Positions 11,489 to 23,793 of a stretch of 64,000 bases of DNA are shown one piece after another. The translations under genes and the position numbers were made by a program. This DNA comes from Lycorma delicatula (taxonomy: Eukaryota > Arthropoda > Insecta > Hemiptera > Fulgoridae): the NCBI RefSeq assembly GCF_047948215.1, contig NC_134455.1, positions 150,456,575 to 150,520,574 of the forward strand, read 5' to 3'. Numbering within the stretch: position 1 is the stretch's first letter; each line of letters begins with the position of its first letter. The notes under the pieces are model-generated. The model searched no databases, had not been told where the DNA came from, and was given only the letters and a program-made list of their open reading frames with translations.

Positions 11489-11629
11489 TTATAATGAATA
11501 TTAAATTCATAAAACTTAAAAGTGGCTTGAGCATCGTTAGAGTTTGTTTTTGACCAGCTGAGGAAATTTTATGACGATAAAAATCTGTAAATCTTGCTGA
11601 ATAAGAAACTGAATACTGAATAAGAAACT

Positions 11630-11652
11630 GTTCTTTGCCAAAGGCAAAGAAC
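11630..11652. repeat. Perfect 10-bp hairpin
   Basis: GTTCTTTGCC at 11630-11639, loop AAA, and its exact reverse complement at 11643-11652. It is preceded by a direct repeat of an ACTGAATAAGAAACTG-like block. No function is assigned. Confidence 0.75.
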
Positions 11653-11789
11653 AAAAGTGTAATTATAGTTTGATAAATTACACTAATAAAATGTACACTA
11701 TACTGTATATGAAAAATGAAAAGGGATCCATTGACTAACCCCCTAGGCTCTCAGCCACGCACCTGTCTGCCTTCACACCCTCCAACGAC

Positions 11790-14700
11790 CCCTTCTTGGC
11801 TTATGGTTCCTCAGTAATGCATAATTTCCTCATTACCGCTCTTGCAAATGTGGAAATAGCAGACCGATATTCTTCACCATACAGCATAACCCCCAGTAGT
11901 TCCTCTGGTTCAAACATTACGTCTCTTCTATCTCATCTACGTCTCTTTTATCTCTTCTACATTCATCATCTCCTGTCTTTTCTGTGTGAAAACGAGGACA
12001 ACAAAAAAACACATGGAATGCCAACTCCTCAACCTCACAGTCAAGGCATCCATCCGAGTAATTCAATCCAAAACAGAATCGATATTCTTTAAATCCCCAT
12101 GGCCCATCAGCAACTGAATTAAATTAAAATCCAGCAACCCATGGGTTCTTCTGGACCATCTTCCAATATCCTTTATTACTCCATCTGCCCTTCTCACATC
12201 CGTCCCATCTTTCTTGCCATGCCCTCATCAACTCTGATCGCTGAACTTGCCTCTCTCTTCTCAGTCAAATTCAAGGTACCAAGTTCTCATAGCCTTCTCC
12301 TGCATGCAATCGCTAAGTCCACAGGAAGCATCCCCGTCAAGACCTCCGCAGCCTCCAGAGAAACAGTTCTGTAGGCTGTAGCAATCAAGAGGCAGCACCT
12401 CTTATGTAAGGGCTCAATCCTCCCTTAATTGGGAGGATTGAGGCCTCTTGAAAGTACAGAGGAAGGATAACTGTACTTTCTGAACCGCACCACATCTGCC
12501 CAGATTTCTGCACCATATAGCAGCTTGCTATATGTAAGTAACTCCTGTAAGTAACCTCCTCTGCAGTTGCCCTAGACCCTCACAGTTAGGTAGAGATTCT
12601 ACTTAAAAGGTAGAATTGAAAAAGTGAAAAGCCACATGTGACTCTCCCTGCCTTTTCAGCAGCCTCAATGGCATGCCTACCAAATCTCAGCCAGGAGTCA
12701 ATCCATACGCCTAGATATTTTATTGAATTCTTCGACTCTATTCTTCTCCCATCCACGTTGACTGACAGGGTAGGTGTACACTTGGCAGAGTATATAACCA
12801 CAAACTCTAATTTCTCCAGCGCCAAGCTGAGTCCTGCCTCAGCCATCCAGATTCCAACAACAGTGTAAGATTCTGATTTAGCTGGTGGTCACCCTCCAGG
12901 TCTCTGCCTCTATGACAAGTGCTATGTCATCTGAAAATCCAATTATCATTACTTTAGGAAGCAGTGGAATGTAAAAACCCCATCAAAAGTGATATTCCAG
13001 AGGGTTGGTCTAAGGACCAACCCCTAAGGAACACCCCTGTCAACTGACCCGCTCAATCAGACCACCATCCACCTCACACATAAATGTTTTATCTGCAAGA
13101 TACAAACAAATAATTGGTACTAAATATTGTGGTACATGAAATCCCTACAGCGTGCGCCTGATCACAACATGGGTTACACTATTAAATGCATTATGCACAT
13201 CAAATGCGACTAGGACGCACATCCTCTCTTTGCAATATTGGCAACTCGCAATGGTGCTCTCAGCTAAGCTTCGTACTTTTGCTGCAGTGTCTAAAGCAGA
13301 TCTGTCGGTTCTGAAGCCATATTGATTACTGTGGAGTCCCCCAGCCTCCTCCACAGCGCAGACAAGTCGTTGTATTATTCTTTCAAATATCTTTGCCAAT
13401 GTATCAATCATTGATAACAGATGGTAGGACGACAGGAGCACCAAATCCCTCCCTGGCTTCAGTATCAAGATGAGGCAATGCCGCCTCCATTCGCAGAAAA
13501 CACACCCTTACTCAAACAAGCATTATATACCCCTAAAAATGTCTCAGGCTCAGCTAAAATTGCCGCTTTGACAACTGCATTTGACCAGCTGCCTTCTCCA
13601 AGGGAACTTGCTGCACGGCTGCCTTAAGTTCCTCCACTGTGAACATCAGTATTGTCCTCACATCCATCTCCTCACGCTCCAGTGCAGCATCCCCACTGGG
13701 AAAAAGCTCCTTAATTATTCTTGCAACCTCTGAGGCATCACAGGTAACTGGAAACCTTGCTTTCAGCACCTTCTTGACTAACAAACTGTATGGTTTCCCC
13801 CAGGGGTCCTCCTCCATCTTTTAAAGTAAGCACTTCCAAGCTTTAATCATCCTGGACACTTCCTTCTTCTTTGCGTTGTGTACAGCCATCTATATTAACC
13901 TAGCTGTGCGTCCTCATAGATGCCCGCCTAGCTGATAAGCACTCCCTATGTTTATAAGCGATTTTGACCATCTACCAGTAAACTGGCTAGTGTCAGTTTA
14001 TATCTCCTGGTATATTTTCTAGGGAGCTGCCTCACACCCACATTTATCAACGAGTCAGCTAAACAATCGGCTTTGTTCTCAGCGTTACATGCCTTGTGTA
14101 CCATCTGCAAATTAAGGCTTTCAACAAAGGCCGTCAAGTCCCTGCCTTTAACACTCCAACCTAACAAAGCAGATGTATCACCTCTGCCGTACTCTGTTTC
14201 GGCTATAGTCATGATTCTCGCCAAGTGATTACTAGTGGTATACTTGCCCCAGACCCGCCAGTCCCATATTCTAGCTTCCAACAATAAAGTTGCAAAGGTC
14301 ACATCAATAACTTGACCAGATGCTCCGCTTCTGTTAATGAATTTACATCCAATGTTCAAGCACACCATATCAAGTTGAGAACTGATTTTCATGCCTATCC
14401 TGGCAGACCCCCAGGATGTCAACCAGGCATTACAATCACCTGCCGACAACATCCCCCGAAAGAGTGGTCAGGATGTCCCTATTACACTCAAAGCTGATAT
14501 TGGATGAAAGATAGCAAGAGAAATAATATACCCCACCAACCTTTGCCCTCACATAGCCCTTCGTACGGAACACATCCGAGACAGGGAAAGGACTACACGG
14601 CCAAATGGCCACACTTCCATCTTCAGGTACAACCATCCCCAGCAACACTTGGGATATGTAAGGCTCTGAGATGAGCACAAGATTCGCACCCATCTTTGAC

Positions 14701-14807
14701 ACATACCTCTCCATAATATCAGTTGCAGGAATCGAATGATTTAAGTTGACTTGCACTAGCTTCATTGCTGTGCTGTTTCCTGTCCAGTTCTCTCCTGGCT
14801 TCCACAT
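11790..14807 (-). pseudogene. R1-like ORF2: endonuclease and reverse transcriptase, broken
   Basis: The endonuclease begins at 14807-14700 with KLVQVNLNHS and ISEPY, which carry the catalytic Asn and Glu. It continues with a diverged GDFNAW-type box (GDCNAWLTSWG, about 14440-14405), IDVTFA (about 14305) and a diverged SDH-type box (SNHLA, about 14230). The RT palm motif A is FDVHNAFNS (about 13205-13175), and motif C is FSDDIAL on the minus strand near 12945-12925. The thumb and C-terminal domain follow (SIKYLGVWIDS near 12740, then a region to about 12290). The domain order and spacing are those of a whole ORF2, but multiple frameshifts and stops rule out function. Confidence 0.8.
12413..12442. 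repeat. Perfect 12-bp inverted repeat inside the R1-like element
   Basis: CTCAATCCTCCC at 12413-12424, spacer TTAATT, and its exact reverse complement at 12431-12442. It lies in the ORF2 C-terminal region and is probably a local duplication-inversion in this copy. Confidence 0.8.
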
Positions 14808-16495
14808 ACAGCATCACTGCCCACCTCCTTGGGGCATGCCATGTTCCCTGTGTGGTGCCCCTCGGCCTCGCAGGGAGGCCTAGAACAGTCTGCCACCTAG
14901 TGACTCTCCCCTCTGAACTTAAAACAAGCACTGGACCTATCAGCACCTCTACAGTTTCTACCTGTGTGCCCCACTTCAAAACACCTAAAACATTTCAGAG
15001 GGACATACGCTATATCGTCCCTACAAGACACCATGCCAATTTTAACCCTTCCTCTTTGGGCTGTCACCGTGGCCATAGAAGTCTGTTGCCACTCTGGTTT
15101 CTACATAGCCCCAGACCTTACTGTCAATTGCATTTCAGGCAGCAAGCCTGTTCACTGCTTCGCCAAGTCTGCCAATTACTTCCTCCTTCTTTATGTCCCC
15201 TTCCAGGTCTCTTATATGGAGGGTCACCATCCTTGTCCTAGTCTGGATAGTTCCCTCCTTTATCATAGATGCCAGGACATTTTTGAATTCCCCTGCCTTA
15301 CATTTCTCCTCTATGACCTTTATTTCCATTGCCTCACCTGCCTTCCAGATCGACAGGATCTCTCTCCGCCATCGCAGGTAACCTCATATCGGTCCTACCT
15401 GATTTCAGTAATTCAGTATAGGATGCCGTAGACTTGAGGACCAGTCTCTGTTTTGTGCTTCCTATCTCCTAGCTCATCACTCCTCCAACTAACGGAGAGT
15501 CTGCCCATGGGTGCTGTAAGATGGTAAATTCTGTCAATTATCCTTCCCCCACATTCTAAAATCTTCCGTACATATATAGACATACCCTGTCTATAGATCT
15601 CAACCTGCAGCTCACCTAAATCTCCTCTGCTGTTCAACTTGACTTGTGAAAAGATGTCAACCAACGTCTGTATGAGGTCAGAAGCGGCCCCCCCATGTCC
15701 ACATAAGCAGCATGAAAAATGTTCATTACCAGAGTTTCACCTTTTCCAATAAGCCTCGCCTCCATCCTTGCAGACAGAACATTGCCAGCCCGAACACTTG
15801 AACTGCTCAGCAATCACACAACTTGTGGGTGCCTTTGTGGTCAGACTATTGATCAGTTTGCTCTCAGCTGCCTCCTTAATGTCTACCAGTGAAAAAGTAT
15901 TTAAGGCTCCCTCCCTCCTGTCCTGGCAATCCACTTTTAGTATTTCTGTATGCCTCCTTGAACTAATTCTTTATAAACATAACCATTAGTTCAGGATGCA
16001 TGCCATTATCAAGCCCTTAATTATTGGACATCCTGTATCCATCGTAGTCTGTGTGAAGGATTCCACAGTATGCCTTCTCTCTACAGATGTAAGATTTGAA
16101 GCATCCACTAACTTTCTCAATTCTTTCACACTTACCGTTAGATTGGCCTCAACATATTTTATGGCTTGCTTAACATTCTTGTCAACATGACGCCTCAATT
16201 TAAGTGACAAGCGCTCCAACTTTCTCATCACATCATTCTCTCATGAGAGGACTCTCTCTCATGAGGAACTCATGAGGTGTCTCCTCTTCCGCAGTCGAGG
16301 ACTGGTGGATCTGCTTAGGTCTCTAGGCAGTTTTTCTGTAGTCCACACTCGGTCTATGAGCCATTGACGGTAATCCTTCAACCACAGGGCCTGCCGTCGA
16401 CACATACCAGGCCCAGCCTGGATCCCACAAACTTCTTGCAAAACAACCTTCAACTCTAATTCAGTATCCATCCACTTATTGACACCTTCCTTCAT
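14800..16495 (-). pseudogene. R1-like ORF1 (gag) with CCHC zinc knuckles, broken
   Basis: Read on the minus strand from an ATG at 16495. Hydrophilic N-terminal segments lie at 16495-16259, 16231-15986 and 15934-15737. A basic core follows (about 15664-15135, with LHIRDLEGDI). Near 14995-14950 the first knuckle CFRCFEVGHTGRNC fits CX2CX4HX4C. A second knuckle follows with its second Cys changed to Phe and a stop inside, then a third Cys/His group. ORF1 proteins of this type coat the retrotransposon RNA. The gene is interrupted repeatedly. Confidence 0.7.
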
Positions 16496-16949
16496 ACCAG
16501 AAGTGTGGACCTAAAAATTCTTGTAGAAATGACTCACCCGCCTTGTTCCAAAAAAATATCCTGAAGGAATTTGTAAAAGAAGGAAAGGTAGTAGAGTTAT
16601 GATGCAGGAAATGTATCCCCTTACAAACCAGGCAGGACTCAGAAAAATTTCAGGTTGAAGGCTAACTTTTGTATGCAAGAAGTACACTCTTGATCTAACA
16701 GATCACAGTTATTGAGAAGTGTTGTAATATCTTCGCAACCAGCCTTTTGATTTTCAAAAGTAAAACTAGTAAAAATTTGCTAGTATAATACAAAATCACA
16801 GTGGTAATCCTGCATACCATCGTGTAGCCCATTCTTTTAGCCATCTATAACAATCAGTTTCAGGTTGATCAGTGTAGTGAGTGGACATATGTGATGATTC
16901 GCATAACATGTGTTATGTGTCGCATAACATGATTCACCTACCCTGTCCA

Positions 16950-17410
16950 ACCTGGATAAAACGTTAAGAGCAATGTTGTAACGTGAAATTTTTAGTGAAA
17001 CTCATATGAATTATTATCTATGGTGTATGGTGAAGATGTTGTGAACCAGATAACCTTCTATAAGTGGTATAAAGCATTCAAGGAGGGTAGAGAAAGCATC
17101 ACCGATAAGCTGCGCAAGGGGTCCCCTTCAACATCTCCACTGAGGTTGTAAAGAATACAGCTGCTATTGTCCGTGAAGAATGACGAATTACTGTTAGGGA
17201 GCATGCCGCATATCAGAATGTGCTGCCAACATTTCAGTTGGTAGCGCATTTTTGATTTTGCACAATGATTTGGCCATGTCTTGCAGATGGGTACTGCACC
17301 TGCTCACACCGGAGAAAGCGCGACATTGTGTCTCTGTGTGTCAAGACTTGTTATCGCAGTTTGGTGGGGAAGCAAATGAAGAAATGAATTTCTACTGACA
17401 TCATTAGCAC
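16950..17410 (+). pseudogene. mariner remnant, N-terminal part
   Basis: On the + strand, about 17026-17125 reads VYGEDVVNQITFYKWYKAFKEGRES then a KLRKGSPSTSP segment. This is the DNA-binding half of a mariner transposase, which normally reads YGDxxxSKTxVYxWxKRFKEGRE...GRPSTS. After it come stops and about 17150-17260 of further degraded sequence. The catalytic domain is nearly absent and no paired TIRs were found. Confidence 0.6.
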
Positions 17411-17695
17411 CCAACCAAAACAGGGCAAAACTGTTCCTGTACCCTTTCCTTAGTAGTCATTTCTTAGGAATCTTAATTTGAGCAGTTTACAATTCCATTA
17501 TATTTCTGATATATTTATTTATATTAGCAATAACATTGGTCCCGAATTACTGTGCTTATGTATAAAAATGCCAAGCCTTACCAAGGTAAAAACCCTGAAT
17601 TCTGGATGAAAAGAAAAGAGAGAATACCACTTCACCAAGTAAAATTTGACCATATTTTTTTAAATAAACAGATACTGCCAAACTCTCTGGCAGAA

Positions 17696-17727
<32 letters not shown>
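17696..17727. repeat. (TAG)n microsatellite
   Basis: About ten uninterrupted TAG/GTA trinucleotide units. Simple repeat. Confidence 0.9.
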
Positions 17728-17739
17728 AGAAACAATATT

Positions 17740-17812
17740 ATTAGGATCTCTTTTTTCATCCAGAACCTTCTGGTTTTGAATTCCAGTGAGGGTTAGTAAT
17801 TGTGACTATAAA
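17740..17812 (+). mobile_element. SINE family B, degraded tRNA-like head
   Basis: The block TTTCATCCAGAA...TTCTGG, TTTTGAATTCCAGT and GTGAC matches in order the head of the family B SINEs at 23310 and 61049 (minus). The RNA polymerase III box B position is GTTTTGAATTCC, a decayed GGTTCGAATCC. No tail is preserved. Confidence 0.45.
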
Positions 17813-19317
17813 AATTAATTTCTCATCATAAAAAATACCTTTTCTTAGTCTTTCAGATTTTTTTTTAAATAAGATATAACTGGTTGTAGTTTTAGTGTCT
17901 GGAATAACTTTCTTTTAATTGAACTTCATAGTTTGTGAAGTGTAATAATATTGTACTATCATATCCACAATGAACTGTAGTACAGCATTATTGTATTCAA
18001 ACCAAGCACACATTCAACTAGCAAATGAATGAATCAGTAAAAATCTACTACAGAATGATGAAAAAACTAAATTTTTAGTGTCTATAAGTTTTTAAAACTT
18101 TATTTTTTTCTGAAAGGCATCGCGATTAAACCACTCATGGATAATCATGATTTGACTATTTAGATACATATATTTATTATTTTATTAAAAATATTTTTTT
18201 AAGATTCATATTATTCCACTTTATTGTTAATAGAATTTAAATATATATACATCCACCCAATCAACCACTATTACTTGTATTTACTTATCTAATATTGACT
18301 AACATTCTGCTGTTGAGATATTACAATTTATTATTCTTCAGATTAATAATGTAAAAACCAGAAAAAAATTTTGAATATTTAAAAAAATTTCAAACATTTG
18401 ATAAAAATGGAGGCAACCAGCAAGAGTATACCTACAATTTACTCTTAATTTAATTTTTATTACTAAGATTTTTTTTAAATTTATTATTAAAAAAAAAATT
18501 AAGTTTTTAAACAAAAAAAAAATTGAAAAAAATAACTTACCTGATATAGAAATATCAACCTTCTTAAGTAAATTTTTAATATAGTATGATGTTTCAAGTG
18601 TTAAGCTATTATCTTTAGTATATATCAACAATCATGTAACTTATTAATTTTTTTTTTTATCAGTGATCTCATTTTGTGCACATTAAATTGAAATGCCAAA
18701 AAAAATAATCTGATGAAAACATATAAAAAAAGCGAGATTATCCCAACTATAAATAAAGTAAAAATTTTATTAAGTTATCATACTTGGGAATAAAAATAAA
18801 CAAAATAATATTTGTGAGTAGTAGTTTACTGTGATTACCTGCACTCCCATAATGTTCAACATCAGCGTACTTGTGTAAGGAATAATTTACTGCTTGAGAT
18901 CTAGTTAAAATTATTTATTCATATAGTAGAAATTAGTAATAATTACAATTAAAATGTAGTAAAAATTAGTTAATACTTAATTAATTTTTGTGTATATAGT
19001 GTATTTACAATTTGATGTTGACTGATAAAAAACCATCCTAACTTAAAACCAACCAGTCAATAATTTGCGGGGTATTTTTTAATTAAGAATTTTAATAAAG
19101 AAATAGTTTTTTATTAATAAAGAAATAGTTTTTTTACAAAGGTTTACAAAGCTTCCTTAAAAGATTCTGTAACTTAATTATTATTAAATTTTTCTGAACC
19201 TTTGGCACAATGCAGTAGTTAAGGCATTTATCATAAGTTCTTTGTAAAATAATGAAATAAATTAGTTAAGAATCCATAAATTGGAGTGATTTTCAATCCT
19301 GATAGTAAGTAGTCTGA

Positions 19318-19340
19318 TTACCTTCAAGCCTTGAAGGTAA
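19318..19340. repeat. Perfect 11-bp inverted repeat
   Basis: TTACCTTCAAG at 19318-19328, a single C, then CTTGAAGGTAA at 19330-19340. With so short a centre it is a palindrome more than a hairpin. Confidence 0.8.
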
Positions 19341-19615
19341 CATGCTGTACATAACTGCTAGTACTTCTGAATTTTTGTCTTCAAGATTTATGTATATATA
19401 TCTCTCAAGATTTAAGATTGAAGTTTGTTGTCAAGAAAATAATTATATTAAAAAGTTTTGAACCTGAAAGTATAGGTAATTTATTGTTTCAGCTTTAAAA
19501 ACAGCTGGCACTTTGCAAGGTAATATTGCCTCAAAGTCTGCATTGCAGTTGAAAACAATTTTCCTTACCTTTTACATAGCTGTATTATTATTATCTGTCT
19601 TTTCTATTTTTTGGG

Positions 19616-19692
19616 TTTTTAGTCAGTTTTAGGTTTTAAAGTCCAACCTGATTTTTTTAAAATCAGGTTGGACTTTAAATTCTGACTAAAAA
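19616..19692. repeat. Long hairpin, 21-bp perfect inner stem plus 11-bp outer stem
   Basis: The inner arms at 19635-19655 and 19659-19679 are exact reverse complements around a 3-base T loop. The outer arms TTTTTAGTCAG (19616-19626) and CTGACTAAAAA (19682-19692) are also exact, separated from the inner stem by 8 and 2 unpaired bases. It could be a very small fold-back MITE, a template-switch product, or a transcribed hairpin in the host gene intron. The sequence alone does not decide. Confidence 0.85.
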
Positions 19693-20376
19693 CAATTCTT
19701 TACTGTTATGATTGTAATATTTCATTCCTTACTTGCTTATTACTGTTTCTGATTCCATTATGAATTTTTTAACATCTTATAATCATTCGACAAAATACCT
19801 CCCCTTCTTACTTAAGAATTTTTGCTATATCTATCTCCAATCTAGCCCTTTCTCATTTTAAATGATATAGCCTATTTCTCTGATAGAACCTTGTAATAGT
19901 TTATGTTCTTACCTAATGACCTGGATTCTCTATAATCTAAATTGAATAGTGGTTTCTTTTTATATTTTCCGATGATGCTAACTTTAATCTTATGTATTTG
20001 TGGATGACAATTCACAAATATATAAGATTGTTTTATCTTTGTAATATTTTATCATAAAGGTAACATCAGATGTTAAAAGAAAAAAATTAAAAGTATTGTA
20101 CTTTTATTTTTAATTAATGAAGTATGCTAATTAGTATCAGTTTAGTAATATGGTAGATTGTTCATTATTTTCAACCACACAGTTCAACTTTGATGTCTCC
20201 ATTAATTATTGTTTACAGAAGAATACACTTACTGTAAAACTCTCTTCTTCTCCATGACTTACAAGCTTTCTTGTTACCGATGTATTAATTATAGAACTTC
20301 ATGCATGTTTATTTTAAGTGTATTGGTGCATTATACATTCTAAGTTTGGTTGTGGTACTTTTATTTTGTGTTGCAG

Positions 20377-20486
20377 TTACGTGAAATGGCTAAATCTCTT
20401 CAAAAACGAACAAAAGATTTAGAAGGGTTAAATGTTCATATTTCTAGTGCTAGCCTTAGCTCACCTTCAGAGGACATTTCCATAAG
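20377..20486 (+). CDS. Pericentrin/AKAP450-like coiled-coil gene, exon 2 of those visible
   Basis: 110 bases after a TTGTGTTGCAG acceptor, donor GTAAAA. It encodes LREMAKSLQKRTKDLEGLNV, a coiled-coil piece, then SSASLSSPSEDIS, a Ser-rich linker. It ends after two bases of an Arg codon that is completed by the first base of the exon at 23604, so the phase agrees. A MITE begins only 52 bases past the donor. Confidence 0.75.
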
Positions 20487-20537
20487 GTAAAAATAAATTA
20501 CACTGATAATATTATTATTTCTGTCATGATCATTTAG

Positions 20538-21000
20538 GGTACTTACGTATTAACGCCACCGCAGCTACAGCTTTTATTTAAAAACAAAGTAGTCAATCGG
20601 ATTTCGGTGGAAAATGGGCCGATATAGAGTTTAATATAGATTCAATACAGTCTCTTTATTAATCTTAATAAATGGTTATTTATTTTATAAATATAATTTA
20701 ACCAAACTTAAACAACGCTAATTAACTAATTAACAGGAGTGTTTTGAGTATTTAAATAATAAATAATTGCAATAATTACTGAATTTATTAAATAAATACT
20801 CAAACAATTACGGTGTTAATTAGTCACCAAGGTTAGTGAGCGCAGGTTAAGTTTGGTTAAATTATATTTATAAAATAAATAAATATAAATAGCCCTTTAT
20901 TAAAATTAATAAAGAGACTGTTCATTTTCTACCGAAATCCGATTGACTACTTTGTTTTTAAATAAAGCTGTAGCTGCGGTGGCGTTAATACGTAAGTACC
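20538..21000. mobile_element. Fold-back MITE with 8-bp target-site duplication
   Basis: 463 bp. Both ends start GGTACTTACGTATTAACGCC when read inward, and the match continues with few differences for about 80 bases. Beyond that the arms remain recognisable almost to the centre (for example AATATAATTTAACCAAACTT in both), so the whole element folds back on itself, with an insertion or deletion of about 30 bases in one arm. TCATTTAG flanks it on both sides (20530-20537 and 21001-21008), an exact 8-bp duplication. It has no coding capacity. An 8-bp duplication points to a hAT, P or Merlin type transposase acting in trans; the family is not recognised. Confidence 0.93.
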
Positions 21001-21008
21001 TCATTTAG

Positions 21009-23309
21009 TTATTACTCTTCATGATATAGATGCTATTTGCTGCTACAGATAAGTTGGTGGATGAAGATCTGTTATATATATAGCTGAACATATTAAAACA
21101 AGGTTAAAATCACTTACATTGGTATGAGCTTAAAATAAAATTATAAACAATTTATATTTTGAAAAAACTGTGACTTGAGATTATCAGTTATTTCTTCTTT
21201 TTTATGTACAATAAAGTTTATAATAGAATATGCAGAATGTAACATTAACGAAAAAAGACAGTATTTTACTTTAAATTACTGTTCTACCATTATTAAGAAA
21301 TTTTTTTTTAAATAAATAATATCTGATGAAAGTAAAACAATTTATCAAAAACACAGTGTTAATTTGACAATCCTGGTATGCAGAATTTTTCAAGTTTTAG
21401 TCTAATTGGTTTGTAATTTGTCATATCTTGAAAGTTCAATGAAATCTATTCATTATTTGTGATTACTAAAATTTTATGAAAATATAAAAAGATTGTTGAT
21501 TTTTTTAATTCACATTTGACAACTATTTTATCATTTTTCCCATATGTTTACAAAGATTTTCTTTTTCATAGATTCCGATGAATTGTTTTTTACATGACAA
21601 TTCTACATTGTAACCAAATATAACAACGAGCAAAAGAATGCCAGAAGACATCTGCATCTTGTTTATTTTGTCTGGTTTTTGTTTTTCATTGTTTCAGAAT
21701 AAGTAGAATTTATCATTGGGCTTCAGGAAATTAATTTTATCAATTAATTATTAACATGTCTGTTTCAGTACACATTATGTTTCTTGCTAAGATGATTCGC
21801 TTCTTTTTTTTTTTATCAACGAAGTGGTGTGCTTCTACTGTTAAGATATAGGTATGATATTTGACATCCAAATATCTGGCCTTCTTTATGCTCAAAAATT
21901 TGTTAACTTTCCAGTAAACATATCACAAATATGAAAAGATGTTTGTTTTACTGCTGAGCAACCGATAGGCTAACAATTTTCAATAATTCAAATGATTCAA
22001 GACAATTTCAAAATTGATGGCATTCATTATAAAACTAAGGAGAAGGCAGAAATTGTGAAATGTTGACCCACTTATTCATTAACCAATATACAAATTGGGA
22101 ACTGACGAGTTGCATGAAATGTGTGTTAAGACATATCCTGCTTTCCAGACAACTGTGGTACAAATAGTAAGATACTGTTTTATTTCTTTTCTCTTTTAAG
22201 TAAAAAGTCTTGTAACATAAAAAAAATTGAGGGTAGAGCCAAAATTCAGAATTACTGTGTTATAAGTAACATTGCTATAACCGCTTTAGAAATTAGGACA
22301 AATTTCACAGTTTTTTAAAGTGATGTTAATTTCTTATTCAGTTGTAGATTCCACTTTTTTTTAGCAGTACTTTATCACATTAAAAAAAGAAAGTTTTAAT
22401 GATATCTAAATTTCCATCTACCAACTGAAATACAGATAAAGAACTGTAGGAACTGCTAAAGGTAATGTGTTATCAAATGTTAGATTTGATAACAAATTTG
22501 ATATAACAAATATGGACCACTAAGAAACGCAGTACCAGTTAAACCAGTCGAGGGATAAAACAAGAAAGAAATAGAAAAGCTCTACAGATATTCTAGAATA
22601 ACATTAATATCAAGGGGAGAAAGATGAGTTGTGTATGTTATATGGTGCGAGTAGGAATTAAAAGTAATGGTTATAACTGACTTTTTTTTTGGGAGGCTAA
22701 ATTTTTTAAAACCAGATTAATTGTTATGCATACAGATATGGAAATTATCATTTGGTGACTACTTTCAGACAGATTTACCTAAAGCGTCATTAATGTCTGT
22801 AAAAATGAATTGATTTTATATAATGAAAATATATTTTTTTTTTAAATTGACGTAAAAAGGAAACGGGCAATTTTTCATTACATTTTGCAATATATGTTCT
22901 TTTAATAATGCTCTACATTAAAGTGTTTGATATGAATTTTTATTGCATACCATTGCCTATTTAACATGTTCTTCATGTGATGAATATGTTTATGACAGTG
23001 GCAAAGTTGCATACATTCTGTACATGTTAAGAAAAAACCCTATCTGAATGAGATCAATTTGCCATGAACCCAAATGTTACATTTAAATTTGATTGTTTTT
23101 GTAAGGTGCCACCCCATATTTTGCTTAATAAAGAATTTTAAAATATCAGAAAAGTTCATGAAATTATGCTAAATATTGGTCAAACAACCATGTCGATTTT
23201 GTTTATGCCACTGAGGTTACTAAAAGTCCCATGCTCAACCATATAAAATTTCCAGCATAAAAAAGCCTTGATAAAAATTAAATTAAATTCTTCATTGTCC
23301 TTATTGTAT
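21009..23309. other. Intronic stretch without a recognised feature
   Basis: AT-rich with no exon or transposon domain I can support. The part 21900-22150 is slightly less AT-biased and may be an old repeat, but no protein homology was recognised. Confidence 0.4.
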
Positions 23310-23440
23310 AGTAATAAGTGGTAGCATCTCTTTCATCCAAAGTTTCTGGGTTCAAATCCCAGTCAGGCACTGCTTTTTTCACAGTACAAAATTTCTTATG
23401 GAAAAACAACAGAACAGCAGATGAAGCAGTTTGTAAAAAC
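23310..23440 (+). mobile_element. SINE family B, tRNA-derived
   Basis: A GGTAGCATCTC segment, TTTCATCC, and then a clear polymerase III box B, GGTTCAAATCC, followed by CAGTCAGGCA and TTTTTTCAC. The same order is found in reverse at 61049-61205. It is not a functional tRNA because no cloverleaf closes. It lies in the intron 160 bases upstream of an exon. Confidence 0.65.
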
Positions 23441-23603
23441 ATGGTATTTTGTTTGAAATTATTTAAAGTTTTATTCATTTTTTTTTTTATAATTGCTTCA
23501 AACTGGTGTTCAATTTTTAGTTAAGTAGTTATTTTTTAATAAAAATTTGTGTTGTTGAAATTAAGTAAAATAATTCAAAATATCTCTTTTCATCTCTACT
23601 TAG

Positions 23604-23793
23604 AGAGCAGCTTGATATGTTCAGATGTGGATCAGCTACACCTGAGGGCTGTCAGTCTCCTGTTGTTCTTCCTGTTGATGAAATTTCTCTTTTGCAAGAA
23701 CAGATGCATCGACATGCACGTGCTGAAGAGTTAGCTGTCAAGCGTATCCGTGATCTGAATATGCAGTTGATGCACTTACGTACACAATATGAA
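23604..23793 (+). CDS. Pericentrin/AKAP450-like coiled-coil gene, exon 3 of those visible
   Basis: 190 bases, acceptor CTACTTAG, donor GTATGT. The first base completes an Arg codon from the previous exon. It encodes REQLDMFRCGS, a short Pro-rich linker (TPEGCQSPVVLPVDE), then coiled coil EISLLQEQMHRHARAEELAV and KRIRDLNMQLMHLRTQYE. The order of a short linker, then EQM/RxxEE and KRIRDLE-type helices, resembles pericentrin-like proteins. It ends in phase 0. Confidence 0.85.

Larger units (their letters stand above)
11716..16720 (-). mobile_element. R1-like non-LTR retrotransposon, near full length, decayed
   Basis: A block of about 5 kb, clearly GC-richer than the flanks, coding on the minus strand in the order 5' UTR (about 16720-16500), ORF1 gag, ORF2 endonuclease-RT, 3' UTR (to about 11716). 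It sits inside the intron between the first two visible exons of the + strand gene, in the opposite orientation. R1-clade elements often insert in rDNA; this copy is elsewhere. Exact ends and target duplication were not resolved. Confidence 0.8.
17813..20376. other. Intronic stretch; hairpins but no gene
   Basis: AT-rich, no exon seen. It contains a 23-bp near-perfect palindrome at 19318-19340 and a 77-bp hairpin at 19616-19692 (separate entries). The hydrophobic minus-strand ORF at 18338-18631 is AT-composition noise. Confidence 0.5.

Noticed and set aside
18338..18631. Hydrophobic 97-aa minus-strand ORF, membrane protein candidate
   Set aside because: Phe/Ile/Leu-rich product of a T-rich/A-rich intron; no start context, no family resemblance.
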